This document shows, piece by piece, positions 36,298 to 44,408 of a DNA stretch of 64,000 nt. A model generated the notes under the pieces. The model was given only the letters and a program-made list of their open reading frames with translations, had not been told where the DNA came from and did no database searches. Origin of the DNA: Asanoa ferruginea (lineage in GTDB: Bacteria; Actinomycetota; Actinomycetes; Mycobacteriales; Micromonosporaceae); NCBI RefSeq assembly GCF_003387075.1, contig NZ_QUMQ01000001.1, positions 7,564,001 through 7,628,000 of the forward strand, written 5' to 3'. Every line of letters begins with the position of its first letter. Positions within the stretch are counted from its first letter, which is position 1. A program made the position numbers and the translations under genes.

Positions 36298-38903
36298 GTC
36301 AGTTCGCGCAATCGGGCCGGCAGCTGGTGGCGGGAGCCGACCGACAGCTTCGGGTACGCACGCGCGAGATGCGACTCGACGGTGCGCCGCGACAATGCCA
36401 GGCGCACCGCGATCTCCCGGTTGGACAGACCGGTCGCGGCCAGTTGGACCACCGCGAACTCCTGGGGCGAGAGCAGGCCGCCCAATGGTGGTGCGTCCGG
36501 CTCGACCGCGCCGGCGGCGCGTAGCTCCTGCTCGGTGTGGTCAAGCCAGGCGCGCGCCGGCAGCGTCGCGAAGACGGTCCGGGCGCTGTCCAGGTGCTCC
36601 CGCGCGTCAGCGATGCGCCGTTCCCGTCGCAGCCACGATCCGTAGCTCAACTGCACCCGGGCCCGGAGCCAGGGCAGCCGCCGGGCCCGGTCGAGCAGTT
36701 CGGTGAAGGTCGCCTCCAGGTCCGTTGGCGGTTGCAGCAACGTGCGCAGGTAGCGCAGGTGCGCCTCGCCATCGGCCGACGCGCTGCGGCGCAGCGCCGC
36801 CCCGATTGCCGGGGGCACCGCCATGCCTGCGCGGCGTGGCCGGCCGCGGCTGACGGCTTCGGCGTAGAGGCTGCCGACGATCGCGCGGTCGATCGCGTAC
36901 CCGCTGACGCTCGGTCCGCCGAGCACCGCCTCGAATTCCAGACCCGCCTCGGCGAAGCGTCCCTCGGCCATGAACGCCGTTCCACGTGCGGCGGCCACCC
37001 GTAGTCGCACGGGCCAGACCGGCCGATCGCCGAGCCCTTGCTCCGCCGCTCCGGCGACGCTTCGGGCGGCCTCGACATCCCCGCTTGCGGCGCGAAGCAT
37101 CCCCGTAGTCGCCTGTGCGTAGGCCCGCCAAACGACCTGGCCGGTGCGCTCGGCCGCCTCGGTCGCGCAACGCAGATGCTCGTCGGCGAGCTCCCACCGG
37201 CCAAGGAACAGCTCGACATCGGCCAGGGCGGCCACCACCGGCACCAGCGCCCCGAATCGGCGGTCTCGGGTCAGCGACGGAACCACCGGGCCGAGCAACT
37301 CGGCAGCACGTTCGAGGCGGCCCAGCCGCCGCATCGCCAACCCCAGATGCACCAGGTCGTCGTCGGAAAGTCGGCCCAGGGCACCGGGAGTGAGTCGGGC
37401 CGACGCGTCAGCCCGTGCGGGGTCGGCGGTCGCGCACACCAACAACCAGCGCGGGTCGTGTTGGTGGTCCTCGAGTGCGTTCAGGGACGTCAGTAACCGT
37501 TGGCCCGCTGACTCGTCGACGTCTTCCCAGGTGACCGTCTCGGCGAAGGCGGCCAGCAGGTCCAGAGCCAGGGCCGAGTCGCCGGCGGCGCGGCAGGTGT
37601 CGGCGACCGCGCACACGGCCTCCGCCGACGACGAACGCCGCCACGTCGCGTCGTCGATCCGCCGCGACAAGATGTCCCGCCGGACCGCGTCGACCGGGTT
37701 GAGCCCCGCGGGCAAGGCGTCGAGCAAGGCAGCGACAACGTCGAAGCGACCGAGATCCATGGCGACGAGCGCGCTCGCGACGAGTTCCCGGCCGGCCCGC
37801 TCACCGCGTCTGCCAGCACGCGCCGACGCCAAGGCGCGGCGTACCCCATCGCGGTGGTCGTGGGTCGGAGGTCCGCCAAGCTGCTCCTGGGTGACGCGCA
37901 GATCGCCGGGCGCCGCGGCCTGCACCAGCGCTGCGGCCAGTAATGGATCCGCCAGCCGGACGCCGTCGGTGTCGTTCGCCAGCCGGCCGGCCGCGACCAG
38001 CGAGTCGATGTGCTCGGTCGCCGACGGACCCTCCAGGCGGCGCAGGTGCTCAGGCCGGCACATTTCGCCGGCCGCGACCAGCAGCAGGATCCTGCGGGCC
38101 GCCGCGGGCAGTTCGGCGATGTCTTCCAGCAGGGACTGCGCCAGCCGCGTGGTCAGCGGTGAGTGCGGCTCAAGGAGATCGGCTCCGGGCGTGTGCCGGT
38201 CGCGCCAGGCGATCGGCAGCTCGATCAGGGCGAGCGGCCGACCGGCCGCGTCGTCGAGGATCCTGTCGGCCAGCCACGGGTTCAACCCGGGCGCCCGCGC
38301 CCGCAGCAGCCGCGCGGCTGCGGACGACCCCAGACCAGGGAGCGTCCGGATCCGCAGCGCCGGCCAGGCGACCGCGCCCGCCTGGCGGCCGCCCAGGATC
38401 ACGGCCAAGCCCGGTATGGGCACGCCGGCGAGGGTACGGGCCATTGTTTCGGTCGTCTGGGCATCCAGGCGGTGTGCGTTGTCGACGACGATCAGCGCGG
38501 GCCCATCAGCCGCGATCGCGCCGAACAGGGATCCGGTGGCCGCCACAACAGCCGAGTCGACGGTCCCGCCGACGACCGCGGTGGTCAGCACCTCGATCGC
38601 CGAGCGCGCGGCCGTCAGCCGCCGGCACGCGTGCAGCACCTGGTGCAGTCCGGCGAAGGCGACGTCACGCTCCGCGTAGGACGCACTGATCACAATCGGC
38701 CGCTGCCCACGCCGACGGGCCCGACGCACGACGCTCGACAGCACCGTGGACATCCCGACGCCCGACCGCCCCTGGAGGTAGATACCCGGTGCGGCCGACG
38801 GGTCGCCCAGGTAACCGACGACCGCCCGCAGCGCCGCGACTCGCCCGGCATCAGGCGGATCGAGGTGCGCCCGCTGTGCCGTCGCCATCGTTTCCGATCT
38901 CAT
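36294..38903 (-). CDS. LAL-type LuxR regulator with degenerate Walker A
   Basis: This 869-residue regulator has the same layout as its downstream neighbour: N-terminal ATPase-like domain, TPR-like centre, C-terminal LuxR helix-turn-helix (GLSNREIAVRLALSRRTVESHL). The P-loop reads GRSGVGMST, with Met in place of the invariant lysine, while the Walker B aspartates (ALIVVDNAH) remain. ATP hydrolysis is therefore doubtful. The two proteins could work as a hetero-pair in which one member binds but does not hydrolyse nucleotide. An internal ATG at codon 6 is an alternative start. Confidence 0.88.
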   Translation of the reverse strand: MRSETMATAQRAHLDPPDAGRVAALRAVVGYLGDPSAAPGIYLQGRSGVGMSTVLSSVVRRARRRGQRPIVISASYAERDVAFAGLHQVLHACRRLTAARSAIEVLTTAVVGGTVDSAVVAATGSLFGAIAADGPALIVVDNAHRLDAQTTETMARTLAGVPIPGLAVILGGRQAGAVAWPALRIRTLPGLGSSAAARLLRARAPGLNPWLADRILDDAAGRPLALIELPIAWRDRHTPGADLLEPHSPLTTRLAQSLLEDIAELPAAARRILLLVAAGEMCRPEHLRRLEGPSATEHIDSLVAAGRLANDTDGVRLADPLLAAALVQAAAPGDLRVTQEQLGGPPTHDHRDGVRRALASARAGRRGERAGRELVASALVAMDLGRFDVVAALLDALPAGLNPVDAVRRDILSRRIDDATWRRSSSAEAVCAVADTCRAAGDSALALDLLAAFAETVTWEDVDESAGQRLLTSLNALEDHQHDPRWLLVCATADPARADASARLTPGALGRLSDDDLVHLGLAMRRLGRLERAAELLGPVVPSLTRDRRFGALVPVVAALADVELFLGRWELADEHLRCATEAAERTGQVVWRAYAQATTGMLRAASGDVEAARSVAGAAEQGLGDRPVWPVRLRVAAARGTAFMAEGRFAEAGLEFEAVLGGPSVSGYAIDRAIVGSLYAEAVSRGRPRRAGMAVPPAIGAALRRSASADGEAHLRYLRTLLQPPTDLEATFTELLDRARRLPWLRARVQLSYGSWLRRERRIADAREHLDSARTVFATLPARAWLDHTEQELRAAGAVEPDAPPLGGLLSPQEFAVVQLAATGLSNREIAVRLALSRRTVESHLARAYPKLSVGSRHQLPARLRELT

Positions 38904-38958
38904 CGTGCTCGCGCGTACATCTACCCACCGACGTCAGCGGCCGTCCACGTCGGCTCGG

Positions 38959-39624
38959 TCACCCGAACTTCTTCCATTGGCCTTCGGAGATCACCTCGAC
39001 GGAGCCATCGACGACCTTGATCGCCGTCTGTTCGTCGATGGCGTAGGCCGGGATGCCGATGTCGGCGGCCCACCGCTCCGCGTCGGCCGGGGTGTTCGTG
39101 GGGAAGGCGTTCAAGTGCGGGAAAATCGAGAAATCGACGACACCGAGGGTACGGTCGTCCGGCGCCGACGCCCACTCGACGAAGGAGCCGCCGATCCGGG
39201 GTGTCATCACCATGCTTCCGGCGCTGACGCCCACCCAGACCTTGTCGGGCAGCGAAGGCAGCAGGTCGGCCAGCCCGGACTCGCGCATCCAATGGCACAG
39301 GTAGGTGGCGTCGCCGCCGTCGACCAGGAGCACGTCGGCTTCGCGGACCCAGGGGACCCACCGCTCCGCGCCGATCGTGGGCAGTGCGGTGAGCTCGAGG
39401 ACACCGAGGGACGCCCAGCCCAGGCCGGACAGATACTGCCAGTCGGGCGCGGGATCGGCGGCGACGAAGCCACGTACGGATGTCGGACCGCACATCGGGT
39501 GCCCCCACTGCGCGGTCGGGACACAGAGGGCGTGGCAGTCGGCGATCGGCTTGCCGAGCAGCTGCACGAGAGCCGAGTGGATGCTCGGGTTCGTCACTCC
39601 GCCTGAGGTGAGCAGGAGTTTCAC
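38959..39624 (-). CDS. Peptidase S51-family (dipeptidase E-like) protein
   Basis: This 221-residue protein has the class-I-glutamine-amidotransferase-like fold of peptidase E and cyanophycinase. The nucleophile motif is VGVSAGSM (Ser in SAGS). The GGDATYLCHWM strand-loop and the motif IFPHLNAF complete the family pattern. Members cleave N-terminal Asp-X dipeptides, but many actinobacterial homologues are untested. It is divergent from the cold-shock gene. Confidence 0.85.
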   Translation of the reverse strand: MKLLLTSGGVTNPSIHSALVQLLGKPIADCHALCVPTAQWGHPMCGPTSVRGFVAADPAPDWQYLSGLGWASLGVLELTALPTIGAERWVPWVREADVLLVDGGDATYLCHWMRESGLADLLPSLPDKVWVGVSAGSMVMTPRIGGSFVEWASAPDDRTLGVVDFSIFPHLNAFPTNTPADAERWAADIGIPAYAIDEQTAIKVVDGSVEVISEGQWKKFG

Positions 39625-39723
39625 GGTGCCTCCGGTTCCGCGCGGAAGGATGTGTGCGCTTGATCGTAGTTCCGGCGTCCCCTTCCGGAGGTCCCTCGGC
39701 AGCGCCGACGGCGGAGGATGTGC

Positions 39724-39896
39724 TAGGTTTATGGCGTTGCAGTTTTGATTTCCGTAGACGTTTTCTGGCGCCTGATGGGGTATTTGAAACCATCCAGGCG
39801 CCTTTCGTTTTTCGTGTCGTTTCGACGCGGGCGATCAACGCGGCGGCGTAAGGGGTCCGCACAGTGCGGCCTCCAACAGCCTGCGAAGGAGCAGAC
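39724..39896 (+). promoter_or_regulatory. Cold-shock gene promoter and attenuator-like leader
   Basis: An extended -10-like element TGCTAGGTT ends at 39729. The untranslated leader, roughly 160 nt if transcription starts near 39736, contains a hairpin. GGCGCCTGATGG (39767-39778) pairs with CCATCCAGGCGCC (39790-39802) with one bulged base, followed by TTTCGTTTTT (39803-39812). That is a textbook intrinsic terminator placed before the coding region, with no upstream gene on this strand to terminate. A temperature-responsive attenuator or leader switch is inferred. Confidence 0.6.
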
Positions 39897-40100
39897 ATGA
39901 CTACAGGCACCGTGAAGTGGTTCAACGCCGACAAGGGCTTCGGCTTCATCAGCCCCGACGACGGCGGCGCAGACGTCTTCGCCCACTTCTCCGCGATCTC
40001 GGCGAGCGGCTTCCGCAGCCTCGACGAGAACCAGAAGGTGGAGTTCGACATCACTCAGGGCCAGAAGGGCCCGCAGGCGGAGAACATCCGGCCGCTCTGA
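39897..40100 (+). CDS. cspA: Cold-shock protein (CspA family)
   Basis: This 67-residue single cold-shock domain carries both nucleic-acid-binding motifs, KGFGFI (RNP1) and VFAHF (RNP2), plus the conserved start [14 protein letters not shown]. It is an RNA chaperone acting on cold-induced or general mRNA structure. GAAGGAG precedes the ATG. The long leader with a terminator-like hairpin suggests post-initiation regulation; a perfect terminator follows. Paralogue naming (cspA, B or C) is arbitrary here. Confidence 0.95.
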   Translation: MTTGTVKWFNADKGFGFISPDDGGADVFAHFSAISASGFRSLDENQKVEFDITQGQKGPQAENIRPL

Positions 40101-40111
40101 CCCACGCTCTG

Positions 40112-40149
40112 CGAACGGCGGCCCGCCCGGTTGAGCGGGCCGCCGTTCG
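40112..40149 (+). terminator. Strong terminator after the cold-shock gene
   Basis: CGAACGGCGGCCCGC (40112-40126) and its exact complement (40135-40149) form a perfect 15-bp stem with an 8-nt loop, 11 bp after the cold-shock stop codon. Confidence 0.85.
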
Positions 40150-40191
40150 GCGTTTCACGAGCCCGGCTCGACACCCCTGAAGGACATGACT

Positions 40192-40473
40192 ATGACGACG
40201 ACCTACTCGGGCCCTGCGAGGCTGATCCTGGTCGACGGCGCATGCATATCTGGCATGGCCTCCCTCACCACCAACCAGCGCGGCGGACTCAACGGCTGGG
40301 GCGGCACCTTCCGTCCGGACGAGATCACGACGGACCTCCGCAACGCCGTCGAGGGGCTCCAACTGGAACTCCCCTACGATCGGGTGGGGACAGTCGCCGT
40401 CACCGGCATGCGCAAACTACTCGCCACGCAGGTGTTGATGTCGTTGGCAGGCCGCGGGCCCGTCCCGTTCTAA
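40192..40473 (+). CDS. Small uncharacterised protein
   Basis: A 93-residue soluble protein (MTTTYSGPARLILVDG...) with beta-rich character and WGGTFRPDEI near the middle. AAGGA is one base from the ATG at 40186 but seven bases from the ATG at 40192, so the latter is preferred. No family is recognised. It converges on the cytidylyltransferase gene, and the stop codons overlap. Confidence 0.6.
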   Translation: MTTTYSGPARLILVDGACISGMASLTTNQRGGLNGWGGTFRPDEITTDLRNAVEGLQLELPYDRVGTVAVTGMRKLLATQVLMSLAGRGPVPF

Positions 40474-40919
40474 TCGCCTGCGCCAGCTCTCGCGAGCACC
40501 CGCTGGATCAACTGGGTGGTTGAGATTCCTCCCGTGCGCCGAACATACCTGAGCTTGCCGGCTGCCATAGCGGGCCCATATACGAACTCGGCCCCCTCGG
40601 GCGACAAGTCGTCGCCGTGCACCACGGTGGTGATCCCGTGCTGGGCAAGAAACTCTTCGGTCACTTGGAGCGGGGCGTCCTCGATCACCTCGTCGACATA
40701 CCTGCACGACTCGATCACGGCGACACGCTCCGCGAGGGTCATGATGGGACGACGCTTGTAGGAGGCTGCGGCGTCGTCGGCCAGCACGCCGACGACCAAC
40801 CAGTCACCATGGCGGCGCGCCTCCCGCAGGAGCGACACGTGGCCCGCGTGGAACAGGTCTCCAACCATGTCGACGTAAACCCGCGATGTAGCAGTCGTAC
40901 CCACGTCTGGGTTCTCCAT
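40470..40919 (-). CDS. Cytidylyltransferase-family nucleotidyltransferase
   Basis: This 149-residue enzyme has the HIGH-type signature GDLFHAGHVSLL, the lysine-bearing loop YKRRPIMTLAERVAVI and the second motif RRTGGISTTQLI. These define CTP:phosphoalcohol cytidylyltransferases (ethanolamine-phosphate, glycerol-3-phosphate and similar). The substrate is probably a phospho-alcohol or sugar phosphate. The ATG at 40919 gives the family-typical length; the longer frame upstream crosses the terminator hairpin at 40941-40979. Confidence 0.85.
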   Translation of the reverse strand: MENPDVGTTATSRVYVDMVGDLFHAGHVSLLREARRHGDWLVVGVLADDAAASYKRRPIMTLAERVAVIESCRYVDEVIEDAPLQVTEEFLAQHGITTVVHGDDLSPEGAEFVYGPAMAAGKLRYVRRTGGISTTQLIQRVLARAGAGD

Positions 40920-40940
40920 CCTGGCCAAGGTACGCCTGGC

Positions 40941-40979
40941 CAACACCGCGAGGACCACCGGCGGGTCCTCGCGGTGTTG
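40941..40979 (-). terminator. Terminator downstream of the exported repeat-protein gene
   Basis: CAACACCGCGAGGACC (40941-40956) and its exact complement (40964-40979) form a perfect 16-bp stem with a 7-nt loop. It is 27 bp past the stop of the gene ending at 41006 and upstream of the cytidylyltransferase start, so it ends the former transcript. Confidence 0.85.
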
Positions 40980-41005
40980 ACGTATCTCGGTGCCGCGTGA
41001 CGGTC

Positions 41006-41848
41006 CTAGGTGACGTCGAGGGTCACGATCCGCATGCCCCCAGCGCGGCAGGCCTTCTCCCAGTCCCGCATGGCGTCGGTGGTCATGAAGTTCGCGGTGG
41101 ACTGGTTGAAGGTGCCACCCCGGTAGCGCCACACGGCCACCCGGTAGGCGTCGTTGTTGAACGCCTTGAGGATCCGCAGCTCGTAGCCCGCCTCCTTGCG
41201 CTCCCGGTTGAGCTTCTGGAAGGCACTCTCGTTGTTGGCGTCAGCGCCGCCGGCCAGGATGCCGTAGTTCCACCGCTGGCCCGAGCTGCCCTGGTCGGAG
41301 CGCCACAGCCCGCCGATCTTGCCATCCTCACGGATGACGATGTCGACGAGGCGGAAACCCTGGTCCCACAACACGTCGTCCTGGTTCTTGAAGTCGGTCC
41401 ACGTCGGGATGGCGGTCCGCCAGAACCGCTCGCCGCTGCCCGTACGCCACACCGCGAAGAACTCGTCGCCGTCCCGATCGAATTCGGCCAACCGCAGGCC
41501 CTGGGCGTAGTAGGTGTCGTCCCAGTCCTCGAATTCGCCGATCGACATGTGGCCGTGGACCCACTGAGCGCCGGAACCGGGCCGGAAGACCGCGGTGACG
41601 TCATGGCCGACCACGTCCAGCTCGGTGACCCGGTATCCGTTGTCGAAATAGAAGTCGCTGAGGTCGACGAACTCCGACCAGCTCTTGTCGTGGAACCAGT
41701 ACTCGTTGCCCGGGTTGACCACGGTGCTACAGCTCGCGTGGTAGCCGCCGTATGGCGCGGCCGCCGCCGGCGCCGAGGCGACGTGTAGAACGCCGGCCAC
41801 CGCCACGACACTGACCGCCGCGATACGCGCGATCCTCTTGAACATCAT
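41006..41848 (-). CDS. Exported repeat protein, polyglycine-hydrolase-like repeats
   Basis: This 280-residue protein has a Sec signal peptide (residues 1-31, ending APAAAA). The mature part has at least three repeats of about 45 residues, each with a pattern like FYFDNGYRVTELDVVG followed by AVFRPGSGAQW: residues about 60-105, 105-152 and 155-200. This matches the bacterial tandem repeat that forms the structural domain of polyglycine hydrolases and related secreted proteins. No catalytic serine domain is attached, so it may be a binding protein or stand-alone repeat. A strong terminator follows. Confidence 0.75.
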   Translation of the reverse strand: MMFKRIARIAAVSVVAVAGVLHVASAPAAAAPYGGYHASCSTVVNPGNEYWFHDKSWSEFVDLSDFYFDNGYRVTELDVVGHDVTAVFRPGSGAQWVHGHMSIGEFEDWDDTYYAQGLRLAEFDRDGDEFFAVWRTGSGERFWRTAIPTWTDFKNQDDVLWDQGFRLVDIVIREDGKIGGLWRSDQGSSGQRWNYGILAGGADANNESAFQKLNRERKEAGYELRILKAFNNDAYRVAVWRYRGGTFNQSTANFMTTDAMRDWEKACRAGGMRIVTLDVT

Positions 41849-42137
41849 GCCCTCACCTTCGATGCGGGATCGTTGTTGCCCCGCATCGAAGAATCCGGCA
41901 GTTGCGCACCCGTTGTGACAATGTTGCGCCGCAGCTCAGGACGGAGGCCGACGTCATGGAGCGGGCCGTCCGGGAGCATGGCAAGCGCCGGTGCGTCAAG
42001 GCCCTCTGCAAAGACGTGGCCACCCGGGGAGCACCTTCGTCATCTCGGCGAAGTCGACGCCAGCTTCATACACCGCGGTGACGAGTGCCAGCTCCTGGCG
42101 ACGCAACACACGTGATAGATCGAACTCGGCGCCTGCC
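41849..42137. other. Gene-poor stretch, possible debris
   Basis: No gene is recognised. The short plus-strand frames here lack ribosome sites and family resemblance. The right part runs directly into the following coding frame without a signal peptide, so it may be foreign sequence fused to a truncated gene. Confidence 0.4.
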
Positions 42138-42680
42138 GGCACCCCTGCCTCACCGAGCTACAGAATCCTCGATAAGGCCGCCCTCACCAACGCGCTCCTC
42201 CCGCTCAAGGAGATGCCGACCGGCTACAGCGAGGACCAGTCCAAAGACCAAGACCGCCCCGACAAGACGTTCTGCAATTACCGGCAGCCGTACACAGCGA
42301 AGATTGAAGTATCTGCTTCGTACCAGAAGGGCGGCGGCCTGAATGCGGAGGTCGCCGTGATCTCCTTGCGGCAGTACGCCAACGCCGACCAGGCGAAAGC
42401 TTCGTTCGAGAAGATGGCCGCGATCCTCCAGACATGCAAGAAGGACACCTCGGAGGGGCAGAAGGTCACCTATGCGCTGATGAACCTGCCGAACGCGGGC
42501 GATGCCAGCCTCGGGGTACGCATCGAGACGCAGGGTGCGACAGTCCTACAGGGATTCGCCATCGTGGGGCCGACACTCATCTCGTCCGGCACGGGCGGGC
42601 TCATGAGCGCTGACGCTGATTTCGTAGCCGATCTGCTGACCAGACAGGTGGATCGATATTCTGCGGCCGCCGGCACATAG
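41991..42680 (+). CDS. Sensor-domain-like protein, probably 5'-truncated
   Basis: The last 175 residues form a plausible extracytoplasmic domain (ILDKAALTNALLPLKEMPTG, then FCNYRQPY, ending DLLTRQVDRYSAA) like the ligand-binding parts of small actinobacterial lipoproteins. Such proteins normally start with a lipoprotein signal and a Pro/Thr-rich linker. Here a linker-like APAGTPASPS is present near 42130, but the 45 residues before it are low-complexity, with no signal sequence and no ribosome site. I infer that the original 5' end is lost and the gene may be non-functional. The true start is unknown. Confidence 0.5.
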   Translation: MRQGPLQRRGHPGSTFVISAKSTPASYTAVTSASSWRRNTRDRSNSAPAGTPASPSYRILDKAALTNALLPLKEMPTGYSEDQSKDQDRPDKTFCNYRQPYTAKIEVSASYQKGGGLNAEVAVISLRQYANADQAKASFEKMAAILQTCKKDTSEGQKVTYALMNLPNAGDASLGVRIETQGATVLQGFAIVGPTLISSGTGGLMSADADFVADLLTRQVDRYSAAAGT

Positions 42681-42758
42681 CCCGTTCCTCTCGAGGGCGA
42701 GGATCGCCTCCCGGCGCAGGTCAAGCCAGCCAAGCGGACCGTTCCCGTTCGGCGCATT

Positions 42759-43040
42759 TCAGCCGCGCGCGACGTCAGGTTCGGCGGGTCCGAGCTCATC
42801 GAGAATGGCCAACAGGGGTTGGATTGTCTCGGTGGTCGCGTCGGCCTCGCTGGCGCTGGCGAGGATGGTGCCGATGTCGCGCAGGGGTGGGAGCTGGTCC
42901 CAGTGGGTGTCGTCGACCAGCCAGTGCACCGCCTCGGTCAGACCGGGCCAGGGCATCAGACTGTGCGCGCGCAGTGTCACGAGGACCGCGAGGCCGGCGA
43001 TGATGTCGGCCCTGCGATCGGGCCAGGCAATCGTGGCCAT
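42759..43040 (-). CDS. Small SCO4402-like protein
   Basis: A 93-residue protein with the pattern DRRADIIAGLAVL... VHWLVDDTHWD, resembling the small SCO4402-type family of actinobacteria. Function unknown. The ATG at 43040 has a weak ribosome site (GGCGG), so the true start is uncertain and the N-terminus may have been lost. The 290 bp between it and the kinase gene at 43334 show no convincing gene. Confidence 0.5.
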   Translation of the reverse strand: MATIAWPDRRADIIAGLAVLVTLRAHSLMPWPGLTEAVHWLVDDTHWDQLPPLRDIGTILASASEADATTETIQPLLAILDELGPAEPDVARG

Positions 43041-43333
43041 GCTGCCGCCGATCTGGTGGTCGCGACGCTCTTTGGGCGAAACTCGAAAGCCTCAGGACGC
43101 GCGTGCCCGATCGGTCCCGGGACTTCGAGCGCAAACCGCAGCAGCGCTCGGATCGGGGGTTCGTCGGGTCCTGCGGCGCGACGGTTGCGGTCACCTCGTC
43201 TGGTGGCCTTACCAGCAAGGGCAGCAGCCCGAGCGTCAGCCCGTATTCGTTGATCGCGATGGACCGGTTGCCTGTCGCCGTTGGCCGGGCTCGGTCCGGG
43301 TGTCACCGGATCATCGTGTCGCATGGCTGGACC

Positions 43334-44338
43334 TCAGCGTTCGAGGATCTGAGCGAGTAACTCAAGCTCGTAGGCCCGGGCCGCCTCGGTGGCCGACTCG
43401 TCGAGGACCGTCGCTGCGAATAGGGCCACGTCGTCGAGCCGTCGCTCCAGTCGGTAGTAGCGAAGCATGTTGTCATCCAGGTCGAGCGGGCCGTATCCGC
43501 TGCGGAACTGTGCCTCCCTGCGAGCGTTGATCGGATGCTCGCCGAACTCGGTTCCGAAGACGAACATCAAATCGCGTTCCCTCGGGGCCCGGACTGGCGC
43601 GTCCCAGTCGACGACGCGCAAATCGTCGCTGCCGTCGGCCAGGAGGTTGCCTGGATGAATGTCGGCGTGGCATACCACGATCGGCCGGGGAGCAGCTGCC
43701 GCTTCACACTCCAGCCGTTCGGCCTCGTCTGCCCAGGCTGACAACTGCCCGCTATGCCGGCGCCACAGCGGTCCCAGCGCCGGATCGGCGGCCGCCTGGT
43801 CGGCCAACGCTCGGACACGGTGCGGTGCTGTGCTCGCATACGCCTCGATCGGCAGGAGCGCCGCGACCTCGTCCGGCAGTTCCACGGCGTGCAACGCGCC
43901 GAGGAACCGGCCGTATGCCGTCCACTGCGCATCGGTCAGACCCCGGCTCCATAAATTTTCGCCGTCGATGAACGGATACAACGCCAACCGCAGCCCACTC
44001 GCCGCGTGGACGCCGCCGATCGGTGCGACAACCTGTGTCAGCCCGTGAGCGAAAAGGTACGACGGCACAGGTAGGGCTGGCCGGGTGAACTCTCCCGTCC
44101 GCACTTTCAAGAACCGGCGCCCGCCACCCAGAATGCGCACTTCGTAGGCCCATGCCGCCCCATCCAAACCCACCGGCAGGAAGACGACCTCATCGACGAA
44201 CAGGCCCCAACCGTCGTGCACACCCTCGACCAGCACCGAGTCAGGGATATCCGGCTTTTCGATCACCGTCGTACCCTGACACAGAATCCGGTCGCCGCTC
44301 GACCAAGTTTCGTCGCGGAGGGCAGAAGCGGTCGGCAC
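43334..44338 (-). CDS. Aminoglycoside phosphotransferase-like kinase
   Basis: This protein of about 334 residues has the APH/choline-kinase catalytic pattern: the loop CHADIHPGNLL with catalytic Asp, and VVDWDAP for metal binding. The N-lobe VDEVVFLPVGLDG with FLKV supplies the ATP lysine. It is closest in style to the spectinomycin/homoserine-kinase-like group of APH proteins. It could inactivate an antibiotic or phosphorylate a small metabolite. The first 30 codons are poorly conserved-looking, so a later start near 44250 is possible. Confidence 0.82.
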   Translation of the reverse strand: MPTASALRDETWSSGDRILCQGTTVIEKPDIPDSVLVEGVHDGWGLFVDEVVFLPVGLDGAAWAYEVRILGGGRRFLKVRTGEFTRPALPVPSYLFAHGLTQVVAPIGGVHAASGLRLALYPFIDGENLWSRGLTDAQWTAYGRFLGALHAVELPDEVAALLPIEAYASTAPHRVRALADQAAADPALGPLWRRHSGQLSAWADEAERLECEAAAAPRPIVVCHADIHPGNLLADGSDDLRVVDWDAPVRAPRERDLMFVFGTEFGEHPINARREAQFRSGYGPLDLDDNMLRYYRLERRLDDVALFAATVLDESATEAARAYELELLAQILER

Positions 44339-44408
44339 GACCGCTCATCGGCATGAGCGGGCGTGCTGGGTCCGAAGTTCGGACGCGAACAGCGACTTGA
44401 ACAGTTCG

